NCBI RefSeq assembly: GCF_001551835.1
Contig: NZ_LODL01000035.1
Span: forward strand, 546,093-610,092
Direction: 5' to 3'
DNA: 64,000 nucleotides
From: Dechloromonas denitrificans
Lineage (GTDB): Bacteria > Pseudomonadota > Gammaproteobacteria > Burkholderiales > Rhodocyclaceae
Both the position numbers and the translations under genes were made by a program. Below, piece after piece: positions 39,428-47,736 of the stretch (position 1 is its first letter; each line of letters starts with the position of its first letter). Under the pieces are notes generated by a model. That model searched no databases. It saw only the letters and a program-made list of their open reading frames with translations, and was not told where the DNA came from.

Positions 39428-41053
39428 TTATCGGGTCGGCTGGCTGAAGCCTTGCCGGCGATCCCAATCGACGTAGAACAGCCGCGACTGGCTGGTACTG
39501 AACGAGTACAGCCGTTCGCCGCCAGCCGCGACGACGCTTTCGCCGCGCCTGAAATCGAGCTCCGGCTCGCGCCCGGTGCGGTTGTTGACGATCAGCGGTA
39601 GGCCGGTTTCGGCACTGCGCCGTTCCCACAGATCGTCCGGCCCCATGCCGTCGACTGGCGGCCAGTTGGCCGGGGCGAGCAGTATGGCGGCGCCCTGCTC
39701 ACGGTAGCGGGCGGCTGGCTCCGGCTTGTAGGTGTCGGCACAGATCAGGACGCCGACGGGAATGCCGTCGACCATGAAGGGCGCGCCGCCGGTGCCGGGC
39801 GTGGACCAGCTTTCGGCGCCGCCATGCACGCGCTGCTTGCGGTAGGCGCCCTGAATGACGCCGTTGCGGTCGATCACCGCGACGCTATTGTGGAATTTGC
39901 CGGTCTTTCCATCGCGTTCGGCGAAACCGACGAACAGCGCCACCCGGTTGTCGCGGGCGATGGCCGCCAGCGTGCTGATCCAGGTATCGGGAAAGGGCGC
40001 GATCCAGTCGGTGCCGATCCGGCTGGCGAAGTTGTAGCCGGTCTCGGCCAGTTCGGGCGTCATCACCCAGTCGGCGCCCTGGCCGACCGCCTCCTGGATG
40101 CCGGCCTCGATCCGGGCGCGGTTGCCGGCGACGTCGCCGGGTACGGCATCGAGATGGAGCAGGGCGAGACGCAGCGCATCCGGCGCCTTGGCCGGGGCGA
40201 CTGGCGCGGCGGTAAAACGCTTCGTTCCGGGCAGGAAAAAGCCGTTCTGCTTGCCGAGCGCTTCGAGCACCGCTTCGTAGCTGGCCTTGCCGATCAGTTC
40301 GCCGATCCGGCTGTGGCCGCCGGTATAGCTGGCCTGCGGGCCCTGCGTGCCGGAGACGACGATGATGCTGTCGGTGCCGGTCCCCGTCGCCTGCACGGTT
40401 TTGGTGTAGGTGCTCGGCACGTTGAGATCCTGCAGCGCTGCCGTCTTGCCTTCGGTGACGGTGATCAGGGCGCGGGCCAGCGCCGCGTCGGTCAGCCGGA
40501 TATTGGTCAGCAGCATGATGTTGATGGTGCCGGCCGGCGTCTGGCCTTCGATATAGGTCCCGGCATCGACGCCAGTGCGGATGGCATTGGTCTTGGCGCC
40601 GGCCGTCGCCAGCACGGTGACGGTCAGCGGGCCGTAGTGCTTGGTGATCACCGCCAGATTGTCCATGTCGGCGGCGGTGGCCATCCGGGCGACGGCCGGC
40701 TTGTCCAGCTGCAACTGGCCGGCCATCTTGGCGTGCACATGCTCGGCATAGGCCTTGCCACCCCGGCCATCCTGGCCCATGAAGCGGTGGCCGAGCGTTT
40801 TCCAGAGCACCGGGTGGGCGGCATGGTTGAGTGCTGCCCGGGCATCGAGCAGGCCGTCGGAGGTCGACAAGGTGCGGCGCGCCTCGGGAAAGCGGACGAG
40901 CAACACTTTCTCCCAAAGCCCGTCGCGCTCGCTGCGCACGATCTGCGCCTCGGCCCGGATATTGGCCGGGAGATTGCTCAGAACATCGCTTTCCGCCGCC
41001 CAGGCGGCCGCGGAAAAGAACAGCAGGCAGGCCAGCCGGCCAAGCGCATTCAT
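39428..41053 (-). CDS. exported CbiZ::nitrilase-superfamily fusion protein
   Basis: A 541-residue protein with a Sec signal peptide (MNALGRLACLLFFSAAAWA, predicted cut before AES). Residues ~55-266 match CbiZ adenosylcobinamide amidohydrolase: TLSTSDGLLDARAALNHA, LAVITKHYGPLTVTVLATAG, GTINIMLLTNIRLTDAALAR and YTGGHSRIGELIGKASYE. Residues ~293-525 are a nitrilase-superfamily carbon-nitrogen hydrolase with its triad intact: Glu334 (MTPELAETGY), Lys406 (AYRKQRVHGG) and Cys438 (GVLICADTYKPE). CbiZ cleaves the aminopropanol arm of corrinoids to give cobyric acid. The signal peptide would place this activity in the periplasm, beside BtuB and BtuF. The nitrilase substrate is unknown. It starts 10 bp after cobO. 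Confidence 0.9.
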   Translation of the reverse strand: MNALGRLACLLFFSAAAWAAESDVLSNLPANIRAEAQIVRSERDGLWEKVLLVRFPEARRTLSTSDGLLDARAALNHAAHPVLWKTLGHRFMGQDGRGGKAYAEHVHAKMAGQLQLDKPAVARMATAADMDNLAVITKHYGPLTVTVLATAGAKTNAIRTGVDAGTYIEGQTPAGTINIMLLTNIRLTDAALARALITVTEGKTAALQDLNVPSTYTKTVQATGTGTDSIIVVSGTQGPQASYTGGHSRIGELIGKASYEAVLEALGKQNGFFLPGTKRFTAAPVAPAKAPDALRLALLHLDAVPGDVAGNRARIEAGIQEAVGQGADWVMTPELAETGYNFASRIGTDWIAPFPDTWISTLAAIARDNRVALFVGFAERDGKTGKFHNSVAVIDRNGVIQGAYRKQRVHGGAESWSTPGTGGAPFMVDGIPVGVLICADTYKPEPAARYREQGAAILLAPANWPPVDGMGPDDLWERRSAETGLPLIVNNRTGREPELDFRRGESVVAAGGERLYSFSTSQSRLFYVDWDRRQGFSQPTR

Positions 41054-41063
41054 CGGCGCGGAC

Positions 41064-41672
41064 TCAGAATTCGAGGCCGGGCATGGCCTTGATGCCGCTC
41101 TGGAAGGCGTGCTTCTCCATGCCGATGTCGCTGACCGTGTCGGCCGCCTCGCGCAGGGCTTGCGGCGCGGCGCGACCGGTGATGATGACGTGCTGCATGT
41201 GCGGGCGGGTGAGCAGCTTGGCGATGACTTCGTCGAGTTCCAGCCAGCCGTATTTGAAGGCGTAGGTCATTTCGTCGAGGACGACGAGGCCGATCTCCGG
41301 GTTGCTCAGGTGGCCGCAGGCGACTTCCCAGGCGGCCTGGGCGGCGCGGGCGTCGCGCTCCTTGTCCTGGGTTTCCCAGGTGAAGCCTTCGCCACCGACA
41401 TGCCAGGCGACATTCGGCTGCTGGCGGAAGAAGGCCTCCTCGCCGGTATCCGAGCGGCCCTTGACGAATTGCACGACGCCGACCTTCAGGCCGTGGCCGA
41501 GGGCACGGGCGACGACGCCGAAGGCAGCCGAGGACTTGCCCTTGCCGTTGCCGGTGTTGATGACCAGCACGCCGCGTTCTTCCTGGGCGGCGGCGATCTT
41601 GCCGTCGACCACTTCCTTCTTGCGCTGCATGCGGTTGCTGTGGCGGGATTCCTGGTCCAGGGGTTCGGTCAT
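41064..41672 (-). CDS. cobO: cob(I)yrinic acid a,c-diamide adenosyltransferase
   Basis: A 202-residue ATP:corrinoid adenosyltransferase of the CobA/CobO/BtuR family, which attaches the 5'-deoxyadenosyl ligand to cobalt. The P-loop is VLVINTGNGKGKSSAAFG, with family motifs VGVVQFVKG and LVVLDEMTYAFKYGWLE. ATG 41672 overlaps the btuF stop by four bases. In this operon it would adenosylate corrinoids delivered by BtuFCD. Confidence 0.95.
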   Translation of the reverse strand: MTEPLDQESRHSNRMQRKKEVVDGKIAAAQEERGVLVINTGNGKGKSSAAFGVVARALGHGLKVGVVQFVKGRSDTGEEAFFRQQPNVAWHVGGEGFTWETQDKERDARAAQAAWEVACGHLSNPEIGLVVLDEMTYAFKYGWLELDEVIAKLLTRPHMQHVIITGRAAPQALREAADTVSDIGMEKHAFQSGIKAMPGLEF

Positions 41673-42466
41673 GGCTTCAGCGCCTCCTTCAGTTCGTCCA
41701 GGCCTTCGAGCAGGCGGGGACCGGGGTAGAAAAAATTGTCGCCGGAGAGCATGACCAGCGGCACCGGCAGGCTGCCGAGGCTGGCGTCGCACTGGCTGGC
41801 TGCGGTCGACATGAAATTGATCACCAAATCCGGCCGGGTGGCCGCGACCAGGGCCGGAATGCCGTCGATGGCCTGGCCTTCGCGCAGATGGTGGATACCT
41901 TCGGCCGGGTCGGCCAGGGTCAGGCCGGCCTGCTCGGCGAGATCGCCGAGCAGCGTGTTGTGGCCGTAGGAATAGGGCTTCGCGGCGCAGGCCGAGAGCA
42001 GCAGCACGCGGCGCTTGCGGCCGGGAAATTCGCTCAGCCGGCGATGGGCTTCGCGGCTGAATTCGGCGGCCCGGGCGGCGCCGTTCGGCGCGCCGCTGGC
42101 TTCGGCGAGCGCCACCAGCATCTGTTCGGTCTCGGCCAGCGAGCGCGAACCGCCAACGCGCAGCGTACGGGTGCCGGCCGGCGTGACCTGCTGCAGCGTT
42201 TGCTCGCTGGTCAGCGTCGAGGTGACGATCAGGTCGGGGCGTAGCGCGGCGATGGCGGCGGCATCCGGATCGCTGACCCCGCCGGTGCGTGGCAGATCCT
42301 TCTTGTCGTAGCGCGAAACGCCGACGATGCACTCGCCACGGCCGAGCCAGTCGAGGGCGATGCTCAGATAGGGCGACTGGCTGACGATGCGCGGACAGGC
42401 GGCTTGGGCGTTCAGCGCGCTCAGGCCAAGCAGGAAACAACACAGGAAACGAAACAGGGGACGCAT
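41669..42466 (-). CDS. btuF: cobalamin-binding periplasmic protein BtuF
   Basis: A 265-residue class III binding protein for corrinoids: a signal peptide (MRPLFRFLCCFLLGLSALNAQA), then ACPRIVSQSPYLSIALDWLG and GVSRYDKKDLPRTGGVSDPD typical of BtuF/FhuD-type proteins. ATG 42466 is preferred over an in-frame start at 42523. The gene lies between btuD and cobO and overlaps the latter. It hands corrinoids from the periplasm to BtuCD. Confidence 0.92.
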   Translation of the reverse strand: MRPLFRFLCCFLLGLSALNAQAACPRIVSQSPYLSIALDWLGRGECIVGVSRYDKKDLPRTGGVSDPDAAAIAALRPDLIVTSTLTSEQTLQQVTPAGTRTLRVGGSRSLAETEQMLVALAEASGAPNGAARAAEFSREAHRRLSEFPGRKRRVLLLSACAAKPYSYGHNTLLGDLAEQAGLTLADPAEGIHHLREGQAIDGIPALVAATRPDLVINFMSTAASQCDASLGSLPVPLVMLSGDNFFYPGPRLLEGLDELKEALKP

Positions 42467-42494
42467 GGGGAATCCTTGCAACAAAGACGGCCGC

Positions 42495-43271
42495 TCAGCG
42501 CGGGATGAAGCCGATCCGGCCATCGATCTCGACGGCTTGCAGCGGGTGCTGGTAAAGGGCCGACAGGTGTTCGGCGGTCAGCATCTGGCGGACCGGCCCG
42601 AGTTCGTGCCGGCCATCGCCGTGAATGAGCAGGGCGCGGTCGCAATAACGCCAGGCCAGCGCCGGTTCGTGCAGCACCATGATGACGCCGGCGCCGTTGT
42701 CGCGCGCGGCACCGGCAAACAGTTCGAGGACGGCGATCTGGTGATTGAGGTCGAGATGGGCGAGCGGCTCGTCGAGCAGGTAGAGCGGCGCCGCCTGGGT
42801 GAGCAGGGTGGCGATGGCCAGTCGCTGGCGTTCGCCGCCGGACAGGGTCTGCACGTCGCGCTGTTCCATCTCGGCCAAGCCGACGGCACGCAAGGCGGCG
42901 CGGGCGATATCGGCATCCTGGGCGCTTTCCCAGTCCCAGCGCCCGAGGTGCGGGTGGCGGCCGGTCAGCGTCGTTTCCAGTACCGTTGAGGCGAAGGCGT
43001 CGCCATGGCGCTGCTCCAGCCAGCCGCGGCGGAGCGCTGCCTGGCGCGGGCCGAGTTCGGCGTAGGAAGTGCCGCCGAGCAGGATTTCGCCGGTATCCGG
43101 GGGGCGCAGGCCGGCCAGCACCGAGAGCAGTGTCGACTTGCCGGCGCCGTTGCGACCGAGAATGGCCAGCCGTTCACCGGCCTGCAGCGTGAAGTTGAGG
43201 TTGGTGCACACCTGATGCTGGCCGACACTGACGCTCAGCGTCTGGGCTTCGATCAACGGGGCGGTGCTCAT
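42495..43271 (-). CDS. btuD: cobalamin ABC transporter ATPase BtuD
   Basis: A 258-residue ABC ATPase with Walker A (AILGRNGAGKSTLLSVL), signature (TLSGGERQRLAIATLL), Walker B (LYLLDEPLAHLDLNHQ) and the switch His in MVLHEPALAWRY. The ATG at 43271 overlaps the btuC stop (ATGA). It drives import through BtuC. The 28-bp spacer to btuF is the second-longest in the operon's permease part and holds the btuF ribosome-binding site. Confidence 0.94.
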   Translation of the reverse strand: MSTAPLIEAQTLSVSVGQHQVCTNLNFTLQAGERLAILGRNGAGKSTLLSVLAGLRPPDTGEILLGGTSYAELGPRQAALRRGWLEQRHGDAFASTVLETTLTGRHPHLGRWDWESAQDADIARAALRAVGLAEMEQRDVQTLSGGERQRLAIATLLTQAAPLYLLDEPLAHLDLNHQIAVLELFAGAARDNGAGVIMVLHEPALAWRYCDRALLIHGDGRHELGPVRQMLTAEHLSALYQHPLQAVEIDGRIGFIPR

Positions 43272-44245
43272 CGCTGATGCCTCGAGAGCAGGAAGAGGAA
43301 GACCGGCACACCGATCAGCGCGGTCAGCACGCCGACCGGCAGTTGCTGCGGCGCAATCAGCGTGCGGGCCAGGGTGTCGGCCAGCACCAGCAGCGAGCCA
43401 CCGGCCAGTACCGAGGCCGGCAGCAGCAGACGCTGGTCGTTGCCGGTGGCGAGGCGGACCAGATGCGGCACGACCAGACCGACGAAGCCGATCGAGCCAG
43501 CGGTGGTCACCGAGGCGGCGGTGGCCAGCGAGGCAAGCAGATAAATCGCATAGCGCAGCCGGTTGACCGCAACCCCCAGTGCCTGCGCCTGCATCAGGCC
43601 GCGCGCCAGCAAATTCAGTTCGCGGGCGAACGGCATGGCCAGCAGCAGGGCGACACCGAGCGCCAGCAGCGGCGGCCACCACTGGCCGCTCTGGCCGAGG
43701 TCGCCCATCAGCCAGAAGAGCATGCCGCGCAGCTTGTGTTCGGGGGCGATGGCCAGCATCAGCGCGACCAGCGCGCCGCAGCCGGCGGCAACGATGACGC
43801 CGGTCAGCAGCAGCCGCGTCTGCGTCCAGCTGCCGTCGCCGTGGGCCAGCCCGAAGACAATGAACATCGCACTCAGGGCGCCGAGGAAAGCCAGCCCATC
43901 GATGCCGAGCACCGGCAGGCCGAGCAGGATGGCGAACATCGCCCCGACCCCGGCGCCGCCGGAAATACCCAGCACGTAAGGGTCGGCCAGCGGATTGCGC
44001 AACAGTACCTGCATCAGCGCGCCGGCCAGGGCGAGCAGGCCGCCGCAGGCAAAGCCGGCCAGCGCCCGCGGCAGGCGCAGTTCGAGCACGACGTCGATAC
44101 CCGCTACCTCGCGCCCGGCCAGGGCGGCCAGCACATCCGGCAAGGGAATGCGTAGACTGCCCACCGTCAACGCCAGCCCGATACTGAGCCCGGCGAGCAG
44201 GCCGAGGCTGACGAGGATCAGAAGAGCGCGGTGACGAGTGGGCAC
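43268..44245 (-). CDS. btuC: cobalamin ABC transporter permease BtuC
   Basis: A 325-residue FecCD/BtuC-type permease with about ten helices. Family segments are VLELRLPRALAGFACGGLLA, NPLADPYVLGISGGAGVGAM and GSIGFVGLVVPHLVRLATGN. It begins 6 bp after btuB and overlaps btuD. It forms the inner-membrane channel for corrinoids. Confidence 0.95.
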   Translation of the reverse strand: MPTRHRALLILVSLGLLAGLSIGLALTVGSLRIPLPDVLAALAGREVAGIDVVLELRLPRALAGFACGGLLALAGALMQVLLRNPLADPYVLGISGGAGVGAMFAILLGLPVLGIDGLAFLGALSAMFIVFGLAHGDGSWTQTRLLLTGVIVAAGCGALVALMLAIAPEHKLRGMLFWLMGDLGQSGQWWPPLLALGVALLLAMPFARELNLLARGLMQAQALGVAVNRLRYAIYLLASLATAASVTTAGSIGFVGLVVPHLVRLATGNDQRLLLPASVLAGGSLLVLADTLARTLIAPQQLPVGVLTALIGVPVFLFLLSRHQR

Positions 44246-44251
44246 AGGAGC

Positions 44252-46114
44252 TTACTTGGGACTGTAGCGGACACCGACAAAGGCATTAACGCCCGGTGTC
44301 GCGAAATCGGCAGCGAGTTCGTAATCGCGATCGAAGACGTTGTTGACCCGGGCGAAGACAGACCAGTCGCCGGTAAAGCGGTAGGCCCCGTACAGGTTGG
44401 TGAGCGCGTAGCCGCTCAGCTTGCGGGTATTGGTCGCGTTGTCGAAACGACGGTCGCTGGCGACCATCTCGGCGCGCCATTCCCAGGGGCCGATCTGCTG
44501 GCCGATGCTGGCGGCGCCGAAATTGGTGGCGCGGCGTGCCAACTGGCGTCCGCTATCGGTGTCGCGCGGGTCGAGGTAGTTGTAGCTGGCCTGCAGGTTG
44601 AAGTTGCTGATCTGGCCGTCGTAGGCCAGGGTCGTGCCTTCCAGCCTGGCCTTGCCGACATTGACCGGTGTGTAGGCGAATGATCCCGGTGCCGTCTCGT
44701 TCCACGAGATGAGGTTGTCGACCTGGTTCAGATACCAGGTCAGGGAAACGTGATGCAGGCCCCGCTCGTAGTGAATCGCCGCCTCGCGGTTGCGCGAGGA
44801 TTCGGGGAGCAGGTTCGGATTGCCGTAGCTGCCGAAGGTCAGCGGGTAGTAGAGATCGTTGAACGATGGTGCCTTGAAGGCCGTGCCGTAGCTGACGTTG
44901 GCCCGCCAGTTGGGATCGATGCGATAGCCGTAGGCGATCGAACCGGTCGTCTTGTCGCCGAACTGCGAGTTGTTGTCAGTGCGCAGGTTGGCCTGCAGGC
45001 GGTGCGCCAGGTAGCTGCCGCTCCAGCCGGCCAGCACCGAGTTGATGCTGCGTGAATCGACGCTGTAGTTGCCGGTGCCGCTGACCGTCTGGTCGAGTCG
45101 TTCGACCGCCAGCAGGAACTTGCCGACGCCGGTCTTGATGTCGTTTTGCCAGGAATACAGGTCCTGGTCGGTGCGGAACAGGCTGCTTTGGACCCCGTCG
45201 GTGGTGTTCATCGAATCGTCGGTGCTGTGGCCGATGCGCAGGGTGCTCGTCCAGTTGCTGGTAAAGGCATCCTTCAGGTAGGTACTGAAGTTGGAGACGG
45301 CGAGCTGGTTGCGGTAATCCATGGCGGCGGTCGTCTTCGAGAAACCACCGTCGTACTTGTTCTCGCCGTCGCTGTAGAGGAAGCTGGCGCCGGCTTCGTG
45401 GCCGGGTGCGAAGGCATAGCCGAGGCTGCCGCTGACGCTGTTGTTGTCGAAACCGTCGCGGTCGGGGTTATAGGCGCTGTTTTTCGGATTCTTGATGCTG
45501 TTGAAGCCTTCGGTCCGGTAGGTCGAGGCATCGAGCGCATAGCGCCAGCCGTTCTGGCTGCCCGAGAAACCGGCGCTGGCGGCGCCCGAGTGGTAGGTGC
45601 CGCCGCCGACTTCGCCATGGGCTTGGAATGGGCCATGGCCCTGGCGGGTGAAGATCTGGATGACGCCGCCGATGGCGTCGCTGCCATAGAGTGAGGAGGC
45701 CGGTCCGCGCAGGATTTCGATGCGCTCGATCTGGCTGGCCGGAAGGCGCGACCAGGAGGACATCTGGCCCAGGGTGGCGGAGCCGGTCCGCATGCCGTCG
45801 ATCAGGACCAGGGTGTGGCCGCTGTTGGTGCCGCGCATGTAGACGCTGGCATTGGCGCCATTGCTGCCGTTCGTGCTGATCTCGATGCCGGGCTGGCGAG
45901 CGAGGATGTCGATCAGCGTCGACTGGCTGGCCTGCTCCAGTTCTTCACGATCAATGACGGAAACGTCGGAGAGCAGTTCCGAGGTGCGCGTTGCCTGGCG
46001 CGTCGCGGTGACCATGATGGGGTCGAGGCTGGCCACCTGCAGCGTTTCGGCCTGGGCCTGGGCGGTGAAAATGAAGGGCAGCAGCGCTGCCAGCGGTTTC
46101 AAGCGTGGATTCAT
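44252..46114 (-). CDS. btuB: TonB-dependent cobalamin receptor BtuB
   Basis: A 620-residue outer-membrane receptor: a signal peptide (MNPRLKPLAALLPFIFTAQAQA), a TonB box near mature residue 10 (LDPIMVTATR), a plug domain (GIEISTNGSNGANASVYMRG and IERIEILRGPASSLYGSDAI) and a 22-strand barrel. The last residues are VGVRYSPK, without the usual terminal Phe. ATG 46114 follows the riboswitch at appropriate distance. It captures corrinoids outside the cell with energy from TonB and is the first gene of the riboswitch operon. Confidence 0.95.
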   Translation of the reverse strand: MNPRLKPLAALLPFIFTAQAQAETLQVASLDPIMVTATRQATRTSELLSDVSVIDREELEQASQSTLIDILARQPGIEISTNGSNGANASVYMRGTNSGHTLVLIDGMRTGSATLGQMSSWSRLPASQIERIEILRGPASSLYGSDAIGGVIQIFTRQGHGPFQAHGEVGGGTYHSGAASAGFSGSQNGWRYALDASTYRTEGFNSIKNPKNSAYNPDRDGFDNNSVSGSLGYAFAPGHEAGASFLYSDGENKYDGGFSKTTAAMDYRNQLAVSNFSTYLKDAFTSNWTSTLRIGHSTDDSMNTTDGVQSSLFRTDQDLYSWQNDIKTGVGKFLLAVERLDQTVSGTGNYSVDSRSINSVLAGWSGSYLAHRLQANLRTDNNSQFGDKTTGSIAYGYRIDPNWRANVSYGTAFKAPSFNDLYYPLTFGSYGNPNLLPESSRNREAAIHYERGLHHVSLTWYLNQVDNLISWNETAPGSFAYTPVNVGKARLEGTTLAYDGQISNFNLQASYNYLDPRDTDSGRQLARRATNFGAASIGQQIGPWEWRAEMVASDRRFDNATNTRKLSGYALTNLYGAYRFTGDWSVFARVNNVFDRDYELAADFATPGVNAFVGVRYSPK

Positions 46115-46231
46115 GAATCTTCCTTTCCCGGCGGGCGTCCCCGCATGCCGGAACAGCATTGAGAAGGAAGCGCAGGGGGAACGGCGGCTCGCAGGAACCG
46201 GCGCCACACCCCCGTGGCACTTCCGTGATTT

Positions 46232-46410
46232 GTCTCAGGCCGGTATCCGGGCTCGCAAGTCTTGACGTACCGCCTTCCCAGGTTTGAACCCAGTGGCCTT
46301 GTGGTACGCCCGCACTTGTTACCGTTGCGGGGGCAGCAGCGGATTGGTCTCGTGGAGACGCACCGCTTTCCCGTTTAACTGCGCTTGGAAGAACCTTGCG
46401 CAGCACCTGA
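46232..46410 (-). promoter_or_regulatory. cobalamin (AdoCbl) riboswitch
   Basis: On the minus strand this leader carries the conserved cobalamin-riboswitch landmarks in order: AACGGGAA, the core CTGCCCCCGCAACGGTAA, GCCACTGGG, CTGGGAAGGCGG, and the B12-box-like GAGCCCGGATACCGGCC ahead of the 3' closing strand. It lies 118 bp upstream of the btuB ATG. High coenzyme B12 should therefore repress the whole btuB-to-cobB operon. The exact ends are estimates from the outer helix. The remaining bases 46115-46231 contain the btuB leader, and 46411-46503 show no feature I recognise. Confidence 0.93.
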
Positions 46411-46503
46411 CACGGCGCGCATTCTACATGGCAAGTTGTTGCGCCGCATCAGAAAAGTACTGTTAAATTCCGATAAAGCACTTTGAGAATAAAGGCTTAG
46501 TCC

Positions 46504-46533
46504 TTGACCACACGCTGTTTTTCCCTCTATAGT
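46504..46533 (+). promoter_or_regulatory. sigma70-type promoter of the zapB-like/zapA unit
   Basis: TTGACC (46504-46509) and TATAGT (46528-46533) are separated by 18 bp, a good vegetative promoter match. The -10 box ends 7 nt before the ATG at 46541, so transcription should start at or next to that ATG. No ribosome-binding site intervenes, pointing to a leaderless transcript. Confidence 0.65.
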
Positions 46534-46540
46534 TCGCGCC

Positions 46541-46738
46541 ATGAATACCGAACTCGAAGCGCTCGAAGCCAAGATTGAACAGGTGGTCGCCCTGGTTCAC
46601 CAGTTGCGCGCCGAGAACGAAGTGCTGAAGAATCAGATGGCAGCGGCCGAAACCGAAAGACTGCACTTGCGCCAGACAATGACGGCCGCTCGCGAGCGTC
46701 TGGAAGGTCTGATGGACAAGTTGCCCGAGGATGCCTGA
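46541..46738 (+). CDS. ZapB-like short coiled-coil protein (TIGR02449 type)
   Basis: A 65-residue protein that is almost entirely one coiled coil: heptads run from LEALEAKIEQVVALVHQLRA to LHLRQTMTAARERLEGLMDK. Small proteins of this type precede zapA in many beta- and gammaproteobacteria and resemble ZapB, the Z-ring-associated filament former. Linkage with zapA (overlapping stop/start region) supports a division role, but identity with E. coli ZapB is not proven. Confidence 0.8.
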   Translation: MNTELEALEAKIEQVVALVHQLRAENEVLKNQMAAAETERLHLRQTMTAARERLEGLMDKLPEDA

Positions 46739-46739
46739 G

Positions 46740-47075
46740 ATGAGCAGCGAGCCGAATTTCCTCGACGTCAAGATCATGGGCCGCGAATACCGCGTCGCCT
46801 GCGCCCCGGCCGAGCGCGATGCGCTGCTGTCGGCGGTCGATCTGGTCGACAACAAGATGCGTGAAATCGCCCAGCGGACCAAGAGCACCATCGCCGAGCG
46901 CGTTGCCGTGATGGCCGCCTTGAACATCGCGCACGAACACCTGTCCGGCGCCGCCGGCAATCCTTCGGAAACTGTTTTCGAAGCGGTTGATACTTCCGAC
47001 GCAAAGCGTAGAATCAGCGACATGGGAGCACGGATCGATGCCGTGCTTGCGCCCCAGCAGAACTTGGACCTGTAG
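46740..47075 (+). CDS. zapA: cell division protein ZapA
   Basis: A 111-residue ZapA, an FtsZ-bundling protein. The N-terminal globular part has LDVKIMGREYRVACAPAERD and the C-terminal half is helical (MREIAQRTKSTIAERVAVMA). I use ATG 46740 directly after the zapB-like stop; an in-frame ATG at 46731 would give three more residues. The 6S RNA gene follows, the same order as in E. coli. Confidence 0.93.
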   Translation: MSSEPNFLDVKIMGREYRVACAPAERDALLSAVDLVDNKMREIAQRTKSTIAERVAVMAALNIAHEHLSGAAGNPSETVFEAVDTSDAKRRISDMGARIDAVLAPQQNLDL

Positions 47076-47109
47076 TCACTTTCTGCTGACCCCGGCGCCG
47101 CCCGCCGAG

Positions 47110-47286
47110 CGTCCCCTGCGGTGTTTGTTAAGACCATACATTCCTTGAACCAATGCTAATTGGCATCGGTTGTGGACCATCAAGCTGCTGTTGTGAGCGC
47201 CTCTAGTCAGGAGCTTCTGATGCAGCGGGAAAGCGACCATTCTGGACCCAGGTTCAGGATGCCGGTCTGACGGCACTTGCGGGGGC
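47110..47286 (+). ncRNA. ssrS: 6S RNA
   Basis: This ~177-nt noncoding stretch follows zapA, the usual place of ssrS. It folds as a long interrupted helix with matching arms: CCCCTGC (47113) with GCGGGG (47279-47284), AAGACC with GGTCTGA, and CCTTGAACC with GGTTCAGG, leaving the open central bubble expected of 6S RNA. A GCTGC/GCAGC stem closes the terminal loop. A T-rich run follows at 47288-47294. 6S RNA binds sigma70 RNA polymerase in stationary phase. The ends are estimated. Confidence 0.85.
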
Positions 47287-47304
47287 CTTTTTTTGGCCGA
47301 AGAC

Positions 47305-47727
47305 ATGAAAAATCTCCTTTCCGCTTTGGGCATTCCGCTGCTCCTGGCCGCCTGTGCGGTCGGACCGACGGTGCAGGATGAACCGCTGGTCGAACGTTAC
47401 TGGCGGGTGCTCGCCATCGACGGCCAGCCGCTGCCGGCTGGCGTCAATCGCGCCGAGCCGCATATCGTGTTGACGGCGGCGCTGCGCACTCACGGTTCGG
47501 ACGGCTGCAACCGCTTTCACGGCAGTTACGATACGGCGGCCGGCCTGCAATTCGGGCAGATGGCGAGCACGATGATGGCCTGTCCGCCGCCGCTCGATGC
47601 GCTGGCCCGCCAGTTCAGCGCCGCCATCGGGGCGACGGCGGATTACCGGATCACCGGCCGGGTCATGGAATTGCTGGACGCCCGGGGCAAGGTTCGCCTG
47701 CGCCTGGAAGCGACCGCGCTCAAGTAG
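47305..47727 (+). CDS. META-domain (HslJ-like) lipoprotein
   Basis: A 140-residue lipoprotein with signal MKNLLSALGIPLLLAACAVG (lipidated Cys17) and an HslJ/META domain: YWRVLAIDGQPLP near the start and DGCNRFHGSYDTAAGLQFGQ, then TMMACPPP, the family's conserved core. HslJ is linked to heat shock and novobiocin resistance in E. coli. The ATG at 47305 lies 18 bp beyond the 6S RNA end; an in-frame TTG at 47293 would break the lipoprotein signal. Confidence 0.87.
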   Translation: MKNLLSALGIPLLLAACAVGPTVQDEPLVERYWRVLAIDGQPLPAGVNRAEPHIVLTAALRTHGSDGCNRFHGSYDTAAGLQFGQMASTMMACPPPLDALARQFSAAIGATADYRITGRVMELLDARGKVRLRLEATALK

Positions 47728-47736
47728 GTCCGGCCG

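Noticed and set aside
39428-41053. CbiZ and nitrilase domains as two genes joined by a sequencing error
   Set aside because: The frame is continuous, both domains keep their active-site motifs, and no start codon with a ribosome-binding site is evident at the domain border.
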